NCBI GenBank assembly: GCA_905182835.1
Contig: CAJJDI010000006.1
Span: 1 to 64,000 of the forward strand
Length of the DNA: 64,000 nt
Direction: 5' to 3'
Origin: an uncultured Flavobacteriaceae bacterium
GTDB taxonomy: Bacteria > Bacteroidota > Bacteroidia > Flavobacteriales > Flavobacteriaceae
The translations under genes were made by a program, and so were the position numbers. Below, in pieces: positions 1 to 9,300 of this stretch; position 1 is the stretch's first letter; every line of letters starts with the position of its first letter. A model generated the notes under the pieces. It saw nothing but the letters and a program-made list of their open reading frames with translations, did no database searches and was not told where the DNA came from.

Positions 1-303
1 TTCTGTTGCACTTGCAACAGCAGCATCTATATTAGATTGTAATGTAGCATCTGCCGAGTCGCTATCCGCCTCATTTTGATCCACATCTGCTTGAGTAGTA
101 GCAATTGCTATTGCATTGTTAGTAATTGCATCAGTTGCATTAGCTACAGCAGTATCGATATTAGTTTGTAATGTAGCATCTGTAGAGTCGCTATCCGCCT
201 CATTTAGATCTACATCTGCTTGAGTAGTAGCTATTGCAATTGCATTGTTAGTGATTGCATCAGTTGCATTAGCTACAGCAGTATCTATATTGGATTGTAA
301 TGC
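1..303 (-). repeat. In-frame tandem repeat, 129-base unit (43 residues)
   Basis: Copies start, on the minus strand, at 303, 174 and 45; the third is cut by the window edge. Each unit encodes 43 residues containing NIDTAVANATDAITNNAIAI. The first two units differ at only a few residues and at several third codon positions, so selection on the protein or recent duplication with drift are both possible. The unit length is a multiple of three and keeps the frame. Confidence 0.9.
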
Positions 304-846
304 AGCATCTGCTTCATCACCAGCAATAGATTCTGCTAAATCAGCTTGTTCATTATCTTCAATAGCAAGTTGATTTTCAATTATAAGATTTAAGTTGTCT
401 TCAATTGCTAAAGAACTAGCATCATTTTGTGCATAATATGCAAATGGTACATAGCTAAACTCTTGATAACTAATTTCTTCAAAATTAACGCAATTTCCTC
501 TATGGTCTAATTCAACTCTCATTGAATTTTGTCCACTATCCCAATTTACATCAGAAACAGAATTTGCAGAACCACCAGTTTGATCACTATTACCTATAAT
601 AATATTTACCATTCCGAACTTATCTGTAGTGGTTTGAACAGTTTCTTCATATTCGAGTCCTTGACCATAAATTGAAAATCGAAGACATATATCAGAATCA
701 ACCATTGGAGATAATTGATCATCATATCCTGGTAATTGTTCTACATTAGGGTTGTAAATAACTGCTTGATAAGTTATACCGTTATTCTGAGAGAAACTCA
801 GTAGAGTAAAAAAGCTGATTATTGTAAAAAGTATAAATTTTTTCAT
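1..846 (-). CDS. Secreted repeat protein, 3' end outside the window
   Basis: The frame is open from an ATG at 846 to the window edge (282 codons, no stop), so the C-terminus is missing. Residues 1-19 form a signal peptide (charged MKK start, hydrophobic core, SFSQ end). A domain of about 120 residues follows, beginning NGITYQAVIYNP, resembling the N-terminal region of many Bacteroidota surface/fibre proteins. From about residue 150 the chain is rich in A, D, N, I and T and looks like an alpha-helical coiled coil. From residue 182 it becomes nearly exact 43-residue repeats. The ORF lies 10 bases after a beta-barrel gene and is the last visible gene of a three-gene minus-strand set with a T9SS-sorted protein. 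A role as a surface stalk or adhesin is inferred; no enzyme motif is visible. Confidence 0.8.
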   Translation of the reverse strand, partial: MKKFILFTIISFFTLLSFSQNNGITYQAVIYNPNVEQLPGYDDQLSPMVDSDICLRFSIYGQGLEYEETVQTTTDKFGMVNIIIGNSDQTGGSANSVSDVNWDSGQNSMRVELDHRGNCVNFEEISYQEFSYVPFAYYAQNDASSLAIEDNLNLIIENQLAIEDNEQADLAESIAGDEADAALQSNIDTAVANATDAITNNAIAIATTQADVDLNEADSDSTDATLQTNIDTAVANATDAITNNAIAIATTQADVDQNEADSDSADATLQSNIDAAVASATE

Positions 847-856
847 TTTTAGTGTA

Positions 857-1507
857 TTAGTTTAATTTGTAAATAAGACTTAGATTAATTCTTGAGTTCT
901 TTAACTTTATTTTATCAATAGCGTCTTCATTATAAAAAACACTAGTTCTTTGAGTAGATTTTCCTGTAATTTTAAAATTTTGAGACATTGAGTATCCAAG
1001 AGCTAAGCTTACATCATCTTTAAAATCATAGGTTAGTTTTAATCCTGCATCAGTCCATCCAGTTAAGCCACAAAACTCGGAATGATCAGAAATATCATAA
1101 ACCATATTGTTTACCTTCTGTTGACCTTTTAGTATAGTACTTAAGCTAACTCCAAATAAAACATCTAATCGAAGACCATTATTCATTACTAGTAATGGAA
1201 CATCTAATCCGTTTCTAATTCCTATATAGCTAGTCTCCCAAGAATATGAACTAGCCATATTCCCATAAGATGCATTATATTGATTTAGATTTAAACTTAG
1301 AGAATACCCTAAGCTTTTTTCTGTTTTAGTTTTACCAATTTTCTTGGTGTATCCTATTTCAAAATGTGATCCCATTCCAGAAGCTTCAAAATCATCGTTT
1401 GCATCGAATGAATAATCAGTGTAGTTAGTTCCAACATTAAATGCAACCTCTTGAGATTGAATGTTTAAAAAGGAAAGAATTGTTAGATAGAAAATTATTT
1501 TTTTCAT
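857..1507 (-). CDS. Small outer-membrane beta-barrel protein
   Basis: The protein has 216 residues with a signal peptide at 1-19 (MKKIIF start, hydrophobic core, IQSQ end). The rest alternates polar and hydrophobic residues in short strands such as YSLSLNLNQYN and VSLALGYSMSQNF, and ends in a strand, INLSLIYKLN. This pattern is typical of an 8-10 stranded porin-like or OmpA-like barrel in the outer membrane. Its start overlaps the stop of the upstream T9SS-sorted gene by four bases (ATGA), so the two are probably translationally coupled. The next gene begins 10 bases downstream. No specific substrate can be named. It may anchor or export the secreted proteins encoded on either side, but that is inference from context. 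Confidence 0.75.
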   Translation of the reverse strand: MKKIIFYLTILSFLNIQSQEVAFNVGTNYTDYSFDANDDFEASGMGSHFEIGYTKKIGKTKTEKSLGYSLSLNLNQYNASYGNMASSYSWETSYIGIRNGLDVPLLVMNNGLRLDVLFGVSLSTILKGQQKVNNMVYDISDHSEFCGLTGWTDAGLKLTYDFKDDVSLALGYSMSQNFKITGKSTQRTSVFYNEDAIDKIKLKNSRINLSLIYKLN

Positions 1508-1995
1508 TTTTTTATGATTTTAGTGTGATAATTAAATTTGTTGGTGTTTAGATAAATTAAGTACGAGCCAGAGGGAAGGCTAGATAAATCAACTTTAGTT
1601 TTGTAGTCTTCAATATTAATTTTTGTAGTAATTAATACCCTTCCAGCATAGTCAAAAACAAGTACATTTAATTCTGAAGATTCTAAATTGGAGAAGTTGA
1701 AATTTACAATGTCTATTGTTGGATTTGGATAAAAATTTATATCTAAACTAAATTCTTCATTAGTGTTAATTAATGAACTCCAAAATGACTGTTGATAACC
1801 TTGTTGAACGGTTAGGTTGTCAATAGAATAACTAGCTATAGAATGCTGCCCAATAGTTTGAGTAACATAAATACCAGAATCTAATTCAACACTTTTACCT
1901 TGACTAGAAATCATCTCATGATGTAACTCTTGAGAAATAAGTAAAAAGGGAAACATTAATACAAAAAATAATATTTTACTTTGACATTTGATCAT
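1504..1995 (-). CDS. Short secreted protein with T9SS type A sorting domain
   Basis: The protein has 163 residues. Residues 1-22 are a signal peptide ending LLISQ. The middle, roughly 23-80, contains IYVTQTIGQHSIAS and VQQGYQQSFW, a layout common in small Bacteroidota T9SS cargo proteins. The last 80 or so residues are a type A C-terminal sorting domain: FYPNPTIDIVNF, then VLVFDYAGRVL, LSSLPSGSYLIYL and a basic KIIKK end. That domain is recognised by the type IX secretion system and is normally removed after crossing the outer membrane. The cargo part is unusually small, so the protein may be mainly structural. It is the first gene of a minus-strand set with the beta-barrel and the repeat protein. 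Confidence 0.85.
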   Translation of the reverse strand: MIKCQSKILFFVLMFPFLLISQELHHEMISSQGKSVELDSGIYVTQTIGQHSIASYSIDNLTVQQGYQQSFWSSLINTNEEFSLDINFYPNPTIDIVNFNFSNLESSELNVLVFDYAGRVLITTKINIEDYKTKVDLSSLPSGSYLIYLNTNKFNYHTKIIKK

Positions 1996-2142
1996 ATTTA
2001 AATTTTTTTGTAGTGATTTTAAATGTATAAAGCTCTAAACTATAATAACTTAGTATTACTATTGAGTAGATTAATATAATAATTGAAGCATTATGTAATA
2101 AATAAAGGATGCAGGTTTGATTTAAAAAAAGATATTAAATTC

Positions 2143-3333
2143 TTAAATAGTGAAGTTGATTTTTTTTGTTTGTATGACTATTAAGTCATCTAAATTATTT
2201 GTTGTGAAAAACAAATAATCATTGCCTCCATCTCTAATTTTATTTATTTTTCTTATGTCTTTAACATCTAAAGGAAAGTTTCTAGTTGTGATATTAGCTT
2301 TTATTACATTCAAACTCTTTAGGTTTTTCTTGTTATAGCTTACAGTTTTTTCTATTTCAAACACTCTTCCTGGAAATTTTTTTAATTCATTAGAAGTATA
2401 CAAATGACTATTAGGGTTAAGTTTATTTACTTTATATCTATCACATATTAAATTAAATGCTCCAGATTTTAATATCATCGAGTTTGGCTCATACAAATAT
2501 TTCTGAGTCTCAGAAGTGAATGTATTTTCTTTATTATTAATTTCATTAAAGTCAAATATGAAATCATTATTTCTATCACTTAAGTCTATACAGTTTATTT
2601 TGAGCTTTATTTTACCTATTCTATCGAGACTAATTAAAACTTCTTTTACTTCGTTGTTAATCCCAATTATATAGACATCTTTGACAATCTCTAGATCATT
2701 AACTATTTTTTTTATATCTATAATTGGTGAGCATTTAATTAATATTGTTTTGAAATTACTTAATGATTTGATTACACTAGAGTTTATTACTGGAGTACAT
2801 TCACTCAAAAAATGCACTTTTTTATTTTTTAGATCTCTACGGGAGGGGTCTACATATAGAAGGTCAAATTCTGTTTTTATATTCTGAGCATATTCTAGAC
2901 CGTCTTCGTTCAGATGAATCGTATTTATAATTCCTAATTTATCTGAGTTTAATTTTGTAATACTACAGAGAGATTCATCCCTTTCTATATAGGTTACACT
3001 TTTAAATTTTCTAGAAAAATAATAGCTATCCACTCCAAAACCACCAGTACAATCAATCATTTTATAACCACTTACTATACTTGATTTAAACTCAGCAGTT
3101 TGTTCAGATGAAGTTTGTTCAATGTTAATTTTATTTGGAAAGTAAATTCCCGAAGTATTATACCAACTTGGAAGTTTATTTTTTGACTTACTCTTAGCTG
3201 TAATTTGCTCTGCAATTTCTTTATTAGACACCTTTGGGAAAAGTTGTTTTTTTAAAATTAATTGGAATACATCTGTTTCTAAATTATTAGAAATAAATTC
3301 TTGTACATCATTATCTAGAATACTCTTATTCAA
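2143..3333 (-). CDS. THUMP-like class I SAM-dependent methyltransferase
   Basis: The protein has 396 residues. The central domain has a SAM-binding glycine motif (MIDCTGGFGVDSYYFS, about residues 92-107), an acidic residue after the second strand (YIERDESL) and a DPSRRD motif in the place of the catalytic loop, all typical of the Bacteroidota family annotated as THUMP-like methyltransferase. The C-terminal part (about 270-396) is the THUMP-like RNA-binding region, containing LKKFPGRVFEIEKT. A nucleic acid substrate, probably RNA, is expected from the family but the modified position is unknown. The start is TTG at 3333; no ATG or GTG lies near it. It is followed 7 bases upstream in the operon by an AI-2E-family permease. 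Confidence 0.8.
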   Translation of the reverse strand: MNKSILDNDVQEFISNNLETDVFQLILKKQLFPKVSNKEIAEQITAKSKSKNKLPSWYNTSGIYFPNKINIEQTSSEQTAEFKSSIVSGYKMIDCTGGFGVDSYYFSRKFKSVTYIERDESLCSITKLNSDKLGIINTIHLNEDGLEYAQNIKTEFDLLYVDPSRRDLKNKKVHFLSECTPVINSSVIKSLSNFKTILIKCSPIIDIKKIVNDLEIVKDVYIIGINNEVKEVLISLDRIGKIKLKINCIDLSDRNNDFIFDFNEINNKENTFTSETQKYLYEPNSMILKSGAFNLICDRYKVNKLNPNSHLYTSNELKKFPGRVFEIEKTVSYNKKNLKSLNVIKANITTRNFPLDVKDIRKINKIRDGGNDYLFFTTNNLDDLIVIQTKKINFTI

Positions 3334-3340
3334 AATTTAA

Positions 3341-4423
3341 TTAATTAAAAAAACTTTTTACAACCAAATTTTTTGAGTATACAGTTCTTAGAATAACTTT
3401 AATTACAGTGTAACATGGAACTGCTAAGATTAAGCCGGTAACACCAAAAATATATCCAAAAATCAGAATGACTAAGAAGATTTCTAACGGATGTGATTTT
3501 ACACTTTTAGAAAAAAGAATTGGCTGAATTAAGAAATTATCAATTGCTTGAACAATAACAAAACCTATAACAACGTATATCACCTTAGAGAGTATAATAG
3601 CCCCAAAATCAATATCTATATAATTCGTAAGTGTAAGAATTGTAAGAAGAAAACCACTTATTAATGGACCTACATAAGGGATTAGGTTCAGTAATGCACA
3701 TAAAAATGCAATTATAAGAACATTGTTAATCCCTACGATTGATAGTAAAATTAAGTAGAGTATAAATAAAATTGTAATTTGAATAATTAAAGCTAAAAAA
3801 TATCTAGAAAGTAGAGCATTAATCTGACTTATTGATTCGTTTACATTGGACTTTATACCCTTAGGGATTAGTAATTTTATTTTATATATTATAATCTCTG
3901 AATCTCTTAAAAAGAAAAATGTAATAAAAATGATTGTAAATATCCCTATGCTAAAACTACCTAAACCAGCTATAATGTTATTTAATAACTCTGTTATATA
4001 ACTCAAGTCTAATTGACTAAAAAGCTTAGAGTTTATGATGGAATTAATAAAATTAGAATCATTAGTAAAATATAGATCACTATATTTTTCAATAATCTTG
4101 TTTACAGATGTCTGTAGCTCTGTAGAATTTAATAAAGAAAGGTTTCTGGCTTGCTCTACTAACAGTGGAATAAAAGACTTTATTAATAGCCCAATTATTA
4201 GTATTAAACCTGACATTGATGTTATCGCAGCTAGAGAGTTATTAAACTTTAACCTTGTTTTTAGAAACAAAATTAAAGGGTTTAAAATGATTGTTATTAT
4301 TAAGGATATAGATAAGTATATTAATATTGGTCTTATCAGATAGAAAAAGTATAAAATGAGTGAAAAAATAATTATTTTTTTTAACGCATTTAAAATACCA
4401 TATGTAATTACTTTTGAAATCAT
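3341..4423 (-). CDS. AI-2E family transporter (PerM/YdiK-type membrane protein)
   Basis: The protein has 360 residues with about eight hydrophobic segments: a pair near the N-terminus, one near 65, then several between about 150 and 345. The loop between the early and late membrane clusters and the motif LNLIPYVGPLISGFLLT are hallmarks of the AI-2E/PerM family. Family members export or exchange varied small solutes and ions; the name comes from E. coli TqsA, and no autoinducer role can be assumed here. It sits between rsmE (14 bases) and the THUMP-like methyltransferase (7 bases) on the minus strand and is probably co-transcribed with them. Confidence 0.85.
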   Translation of the reverse strand: MISKVITYGILNALKKIIIFSLILYFFYLIRPILIYLSISLIITIILNPLILFLKTRLKFNNSLAAITSMSGLILIIGLLIKSFIPLLVEQARNLSLLNSTELQTSVNKIIEKYSDLYFTNDSNFINSIINSKLFSQLDLSYITELLNNIIAGLGSFSIGIFTIIFITFFFLRDSEIIIYKIKLLIPKGIKSNVNESISQINALLSRYFLALIIQITILFILYLILLSIVGINNVLIIAFLCALLNLIPYVGPLISGFLLTILTLTNYIDIDFGAIILSKVIYVVIGFVIVQAIDNFLIQPILFSKSVKSHPLEIFLVILIFGYIFGVTGLILAVPCYTVIKVILRTVYSKNLVVKSFFN

Positions 4424-4437
4424 ATAATGTAAATATA

Positions 4438-5148
4438 TTAAATATCTGTGTTAAATACAGACAGAACTTGTGTTGCCACAACTGCAGCTGTTTCTGTTCT
4501 TAGCCTAGAGTTACCTAGAGTGACTGCTATAAACCCTTTATTCTTTGCATTTTTAATCTCATTATCACTAAATCCACCTTCAGGTCCAATTAAGACTGTT
4601 ACACTTTTTGATTTTAGTTTATAATTTCCAAGATATTGTTTGTTATCATCTTTACAATGAGCTATGAACTTTTCATCAGAATCACAGTTGTTTATAAAAG
4701 TATTTAAGTTAACAAGTTCATCTATATTAGGTTTGAAGTATTTTAATGACTGTTTCATTGCGCTTATTGCAATTTTTTCAAATCTATCTTTTTTTATAGT
4801 TTTTCTTTCACTTTTTTCACACAAAACAGGACTAATAGTGTCAATTCCAATCTCTGTTGATTTCTCTATAAACCATTCTGTACGATCATTCATCTTTGTT
4901 GGTGCTATAGCTATATTGATTTTAACTTTGGACTTAGAATGAACTGTGTTTTTTGTAATTAATAATTCAGTGCTATTTTTATTGATAAAGTTTATTTTTG
5001 TTTCAAACAATACTCCTTGACCATTAGTTATGTAGATTAAATCTCCGATTTTTTTTCTTAAAACTTTAGTTAAGTGCTTGGTTTCTTCTTTATCTAGATT
5101 TACTTTTAAATCAGTTTTAGAAATATTTTTGTTATAAAATAATCGCAT
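4438..5148 (-). CDS. rsmE: 16S rRNA (uracil1498-N3)-methyltransferase
   Basis: The protein has 236 residues, the usual length for RsmE. It has an N-terminal PUA-like domain (about 1-70, with HLTKVLRKKIGD) and a SPOUT methyltransferase domain carrying the diagnostic GPEGGFSDNEI motif and the knot sequence LGNSRLRTETAAV near the C-terminus, which bind S-adenosylmethionine. It methylates N3 of U1498 in 16S rRNA in the assembled small subunit. The start lies 2 bases after the stop of tsaD, so the two are very likely one transcript. Confidence 0.95.
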   Translation of the reverse strand: MRLFYNKNISKTDLKVNLDKEETKHLTKVLRKKIGDLIYITNGQGVLFETKINFINKNSTELLITKNTVHSKSKVKINIAIAPTKMNDRTEWFIEKSTEIGIDTISPVLCEKSERKTIKKDRFEKIAISAMKQSLKYFKPNIDELVNLNTFINNCDSDEKFIAHCKDDNKQYLGNYKLKSKSVTVLIGPEGGFSDNEIKNAKNKGFIAVTLGNSRLRTETAAVVATQVLSVFNTDI

Positions 5149-5150
5149 AA

Positions 5151-6173
5151 TTAAATTTTTAATCTTGGATTAGCAGAAGTTTCAAAATCGGAAAACATAT
5201 TGTTTTGATACTTGAGTTGCCCTGTAATAGCAATCATAGCTGCATTGTCAGTCGTGTAAGATATTTTAGGAATGTGTACATTCCAATTATATTTACCACT
5301 ATTTACTTTAAGTCTATCTCTAATTTCAGAGTTAGCTGAAACTCCTCCACAAATAACTATCGTATTTATACCCGTCTGTTTAGAAGCCATTATTATTTTT
5401 TCCATCAAAATTTCAACAATTACATTCTGTAGAGATGCGCAAATGTCATTCAGATTCTCTTGTATAAAGTTTTCATTTATTCTTACTTGCTTATTAATAA
5501 AGTTTAAAAAATTAGTTTTTAAACCCGAAAAACTAAAATTCAAGCCATTAACTTTTGGTTTTGTGAAACTAAACTTTTTAGGATCTCCTTTTTTTGAAAG
5601 TTTATCAATTTCAGGTCCAGCAGGGTATTTTAAGCCAATTACTTTTCCTGATTTGTCAAAAGCTTCGCCAACGGCATCATCTAATGTTTTTCCTAACTCA
5701 ACCATTTCAAAATAACTATCAACTCTAACTATTTGCGTATGTCCTCCAGAAATTGTCAATGCTAAAAATGGAAAATCTGGATTTTTATTACCAGGATCAT
5801 TTATAAAATGTGCTAATATATGAGCCTGCATATGATTAACAGCGATCAAAGGTATATTTAATGCTAAAGCCATGGATTTAGCAAATGATGTGCCTACCAT
5901 TAATGAGCCAACTAACCCTGGTCCATTTGTAAATGCAATTGCTGATAAATCAGATATGTTTATTTTAGCTTCTTCAAGGGTTTTTTTTACTACTGGGAGT
6001 ATTAATTTTTGATGTTCTCTTGAAGCTAACTCTGGAACAACCCCACCATACAGCTCGTGTATTGACTGGCTGGCAACTACATTGCTTAGTATATCATAGT
6101 CAGAGATAACTGCTGCAGCTGTATCATCACATGAAGATTCAATTCCGAGTATATAAGTTTTTTTCAAGTTCAT
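5151..6173 (-). CDS. tsaD: tRNA N6-adenosine threonylcarbamoyltransferase
   Basis: The protein has 340 residues of the ASKHA fold. It begins with LGIESSCDDTAAAV (about 9-22) and carries the metal-binding HMQAH (H114, H118), the LTISGGHTQIV phosphate loop, VGEAFDKSGK and, near the end, the ICGGVSAN and TTDNAAMIA motifs. TsaD transfers the threonylcarbamoyl group to A37 of ANN-decoding tRNAs, working with TsaB, TsaC and TsaE; TsaE is also in this window, near 51 kb. It is first in a minus-strand run tsaD-rsmE-permease-methyltransferase and is divergent from a large TamB-like gene, with a TAAATTTG box on the minus strand at 6242-6249. Confidence 0.97.
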   Translation of the reverse strand: MNLKKTYILGIESSCDDTAAAVISDYDILSNVVASQSIHELYGGVVPELASREHQKLILPVVKKTLEEAKINISDLSAIAFTNGPGLVGSLMVGTSFAKSMALALNIPLIAVNHMQAHILAHFINDPGNKNPDFPFLALTISGGHTQIVRVDSYFEMVELGKTLDDAVGEAFDKSGKVIGLKYPAGPEIDKLSKKGDPKKFSFTKPKVNGLNFSFSGLKTNFLNFINKQVRINENFIQENLNDICASLQNVIVEILMEKIIMASKQTGINTIVICGGVSANSEIRDRLKVNSGKYNWNVHIPKISYTTDNAAMIAITGQLKYQNNMFSDFETSANPRLKI

Positions 6174-6221
6174 TTTAAATAATAAAATTAAAATTTTATT
6201 AAAACTTACCAGTTAATGTTT

Positions 6222-6229
6222 TAATTTTG
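6222..6229 (+). promoter_or_regulatory. Candidate -7 box for the TamB-like gene
   Basis: The sequence TAATTTTG matches the Bacteroidota -7 consensus TAnnTTTG. No TTG stands at the expected -33 distance, so support is partial. A start of transcription near 6236 would leave room for a protein start upstream of the TTG at 6303. Confidence 0.35.
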
Positions 6230-6241
6230 GTAATTAAGACA

Positions 6242-6249
6242 CAAATTTA
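6242..6249 (-). promoter_or_regulatory. Candidate -7 box for tsaD
   Basis: Read on the minus strand this is TAAATTTG, a full match to TAnnTTTG, about 70 bases before the tsaD ATG. A -33 TTG at standard spacing is not present. It faces the candidate box at 6222-6229, giving overlapping divergent signals. Confidence 0.35.
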
Positions 6250-6302
6250 ATCTTATTATCAAGAAGTATAATATATTTTCTTTTAAAAGTATCGTATTCT
6301 AT

Positions 6303-9300
6303 TTGCTATTGATGGCAATCGTATTTTTTTTCTTCAATAGAGATAGTATAGAAAAAAAGCTACTAGTAAATATTTCTTCTAAAATTTCAACTCTACTAAA
6401 GTCTAGTGTTAAGATTTCTGATGTAGAGTTTAAGTACAATGGGGACTTAGTTATTAATAGCTTAAGCATACTTGACCATAGGAGAGATACACTAATTTAT
6501 ATAGATCGAATAGTTACATCGATTTTAACTCCAACAAACATATTAACATCAAATACAAAACTAAACTCACTGTATTTATCTAACGGGGTAATTAAAATAA
6601 ATAAATACCCAGGCGACTCACTTACAAATTATCAAATTTTCTTTAATAAAATTAAACGTGACAATTCACAAAACATAGAAAATTTTAGTTTAAACCTGAA
6701 AGACTTGAATTTTGAAAATTTCAGAATTGAACTATTGGATAACGAAAAAAAGGTTAATCAATTAGCAGATTTTAAATTAAAGATTTCTGATTTTCTTTAC
6801 TCAAGTTCAAAAATAGATTTAAAGATCAATAATATTAGTTATGTTGATTTATATGGCTTTGATTTGTTGGACTTTGAATCAGAAATCAGTTATAATCAAT
6901 CGAGACTAAACATTGCAGATTTCTCAATACAATCAAGTAATTCCTTCATAAAAGGTGATTTAAAATTATCAAATATTAAAGAAGGTAGTTTTACAAACTC
7001 TTTAGTTGTAGTTGATTTACTAGACTCTCAAGTATCAACTAATGACCTCAAACTTTATTATAATTCTATTGTTCCAAATGAGCTCCTTACGTTCAATAGT
7101 AGTATAAAGGGGTCATTAGATAGCTTACTTACTGGTAGTTTAGACTTTAAATTTGGGTCAAATACAACGGCTAAAATTAAATTCTCTATAAGTGATTTAC
7201 TTAAGAACATTAAAGTCAATACTGTATTGGAAGAGTTTTATACTAATTATGATGATTTAATTAAATTTCCAGATGTAAGTAATTATAATCTTCCTGAATT
7301 TTTAGATTCAACAGAATTTATTTCTATAACTGGATTATGTGACTATAGTAACAATCTGTTAAATAATAAATACGTTGTAAATACAAATTTTGGTAGAATT
7401 TCTGTAGATCTTAATTTAATGGATTTTTTAGCTACATCAAAAGAATCTAGTCTTTATGGCACTATTAAACTTAATGACTTTATTTTCAATGACTTTTCTT
7501 TGTTTAACGCTAGTGTTAGAACTTCAGCTGACTTTATACTTGACGGCTCCGTTCTACCCAACATGACCCTTAATACATCTTTAAGCGGTGTGATTAAAGA
7601 GTTGTATGTTGATGATACTTTATTTAGCAATATATTAATTAACGGCACTACTAATAACGATGTATTCACAGCTAAAATCTCGTCTGAGAACAAAGATCTA
7701 AACTTTGATTTAAATAGTATTATTGATTACTCAGAAAATATAAAAAACCTAAACATAAAGCTTGATTTAATTAATTTTGATTTAGGTTCTCACAACTATT
7801 TTAATGGTGGGTTAAATTTAAATATCAAAGGTAGTAATATTAAAGACTTGATTGTTGATGCGCATCTTACGGATTCATATTATACAAATAAAGAAAGAAA
7901 TTATTTTATTGAGAGTTTAAGACTTTCAAGTATGTTTAAAAATGGCAAAAGAATATTTAATGTTAATTCACCAGAATTACTTACAGGTTTTATAGAAGGT
8001 GGTTTTGATATTAAAAAACTAAGTAATTATTTCGAAGAATCTATTAAGTATAATATATATGAAAATGATTTTTCATTTGTTAATGATTCTAAACTGTGTA
8101 CAATATTTAAATTTGACATTCATAATGATTTTATAAATATTTTATACCCTAATCTGACTTTTGGTAAAAACACATTAATTAATGGAGTAATTGATGAAGA
8201 TCCAGCTAATTTTAAGCTAAATATTTCATCTCCAACAATTCAATTAAATAATTTTACAGCTAACAATGTTTCTATTGCTATAGACAATTCAAAAGAGGTG
8301 AATAACTTTAGTCTTCAAGCAGACAATGTTATTCTGTCAGATAATAACACACTTAAATACATACATATTAAGAAGTCAATTATTAACGACTCCACGATTG
8401 TTAAATTAGATTTTAAAAATAATAATCAATATAGTGACGAGTTTCAGGCAGATGTATACTATTCTTCAGTTAATCAGAAATTAAAATTTGGTTTAATTAA
8501 TTCCCTTATAAAATATAGAGATAAAGATTGGGGTTTGTCATTAGATTCAACTAGCACTTTTGATGCTAAAAATTATTCTTTAGAATTTAACAAAGTAAAG
8601 ATATTTAACAACTCAGAAAAGATTTTCATTGATGTTAAATACGTGAAAAATTCTTTCAGTCAGTTAAAATTATTATTTGATAATTTATCTCTCGAAAGTC
8701 TACCTTTAAATAATGACAAATTTAAGCTAACAGGTAACATAGATGGTGAATTAATATATGATACAGAATCTAATGCAGAATCTAAGTTAATTGTAGATAA
8801 TTTGTATTTAAACAATTACAAGTTTGGTGTATTAGATATTTCACTTAATTATGATAGTGTATTAAAAAAATACAATGTTGAATCTACTCTAAAAAATAAT
8901 TTAAAAGAAACAATGAATAGCTTTGGTTTTTTGTTTTATGATGGAAATAATACAAGTATTAATATAATTACAAATTTTAATAAATTTCCAATTAATTCAT
9001 TGAATATTATTGGAAAAAACAATGTAAATAAAATCAGAGGAGATATCAGTGGTTTTTTTAAAATTAAAAACAATTTATTTAGCCCCAATATTACTGGAAG
9101 TTTAGTAGTAAACAACTCTGGCTTGACAGTTCCTTACACGAAGGTAGATTACAGGTTTGCAAATAATAGTATGGTAAAGTTAACTGATACTGAGTTTATC
9201 TTTGATAATATTGCTGTTGATGAATCCAAGTATAATAGTAAAGGGTTGCTTAATGGAAAAGTAAGTCATAATAAGTTTAAAGACTGGTTCTTAGACCTTC

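Noticed and set aside
1-303. Regular repeats that could suggest a CRISPR array
   Set aside because: The 129-base units are contiguous, in frame and translated into a repeat protein; there are no short repeats with unique spacers.
3341-4423. Evidence for autoinducer-2 signalling
   Set aside because: The AI-2E family name is historical; members carry diverse solutes and no luxS or lsr gene is present.
4242-4481. A minus-strand reading frame overlapping the AI-2E gene start and rsmE end
   Set aside because: It is a shadow frame within two well-supported genes, with no family features.
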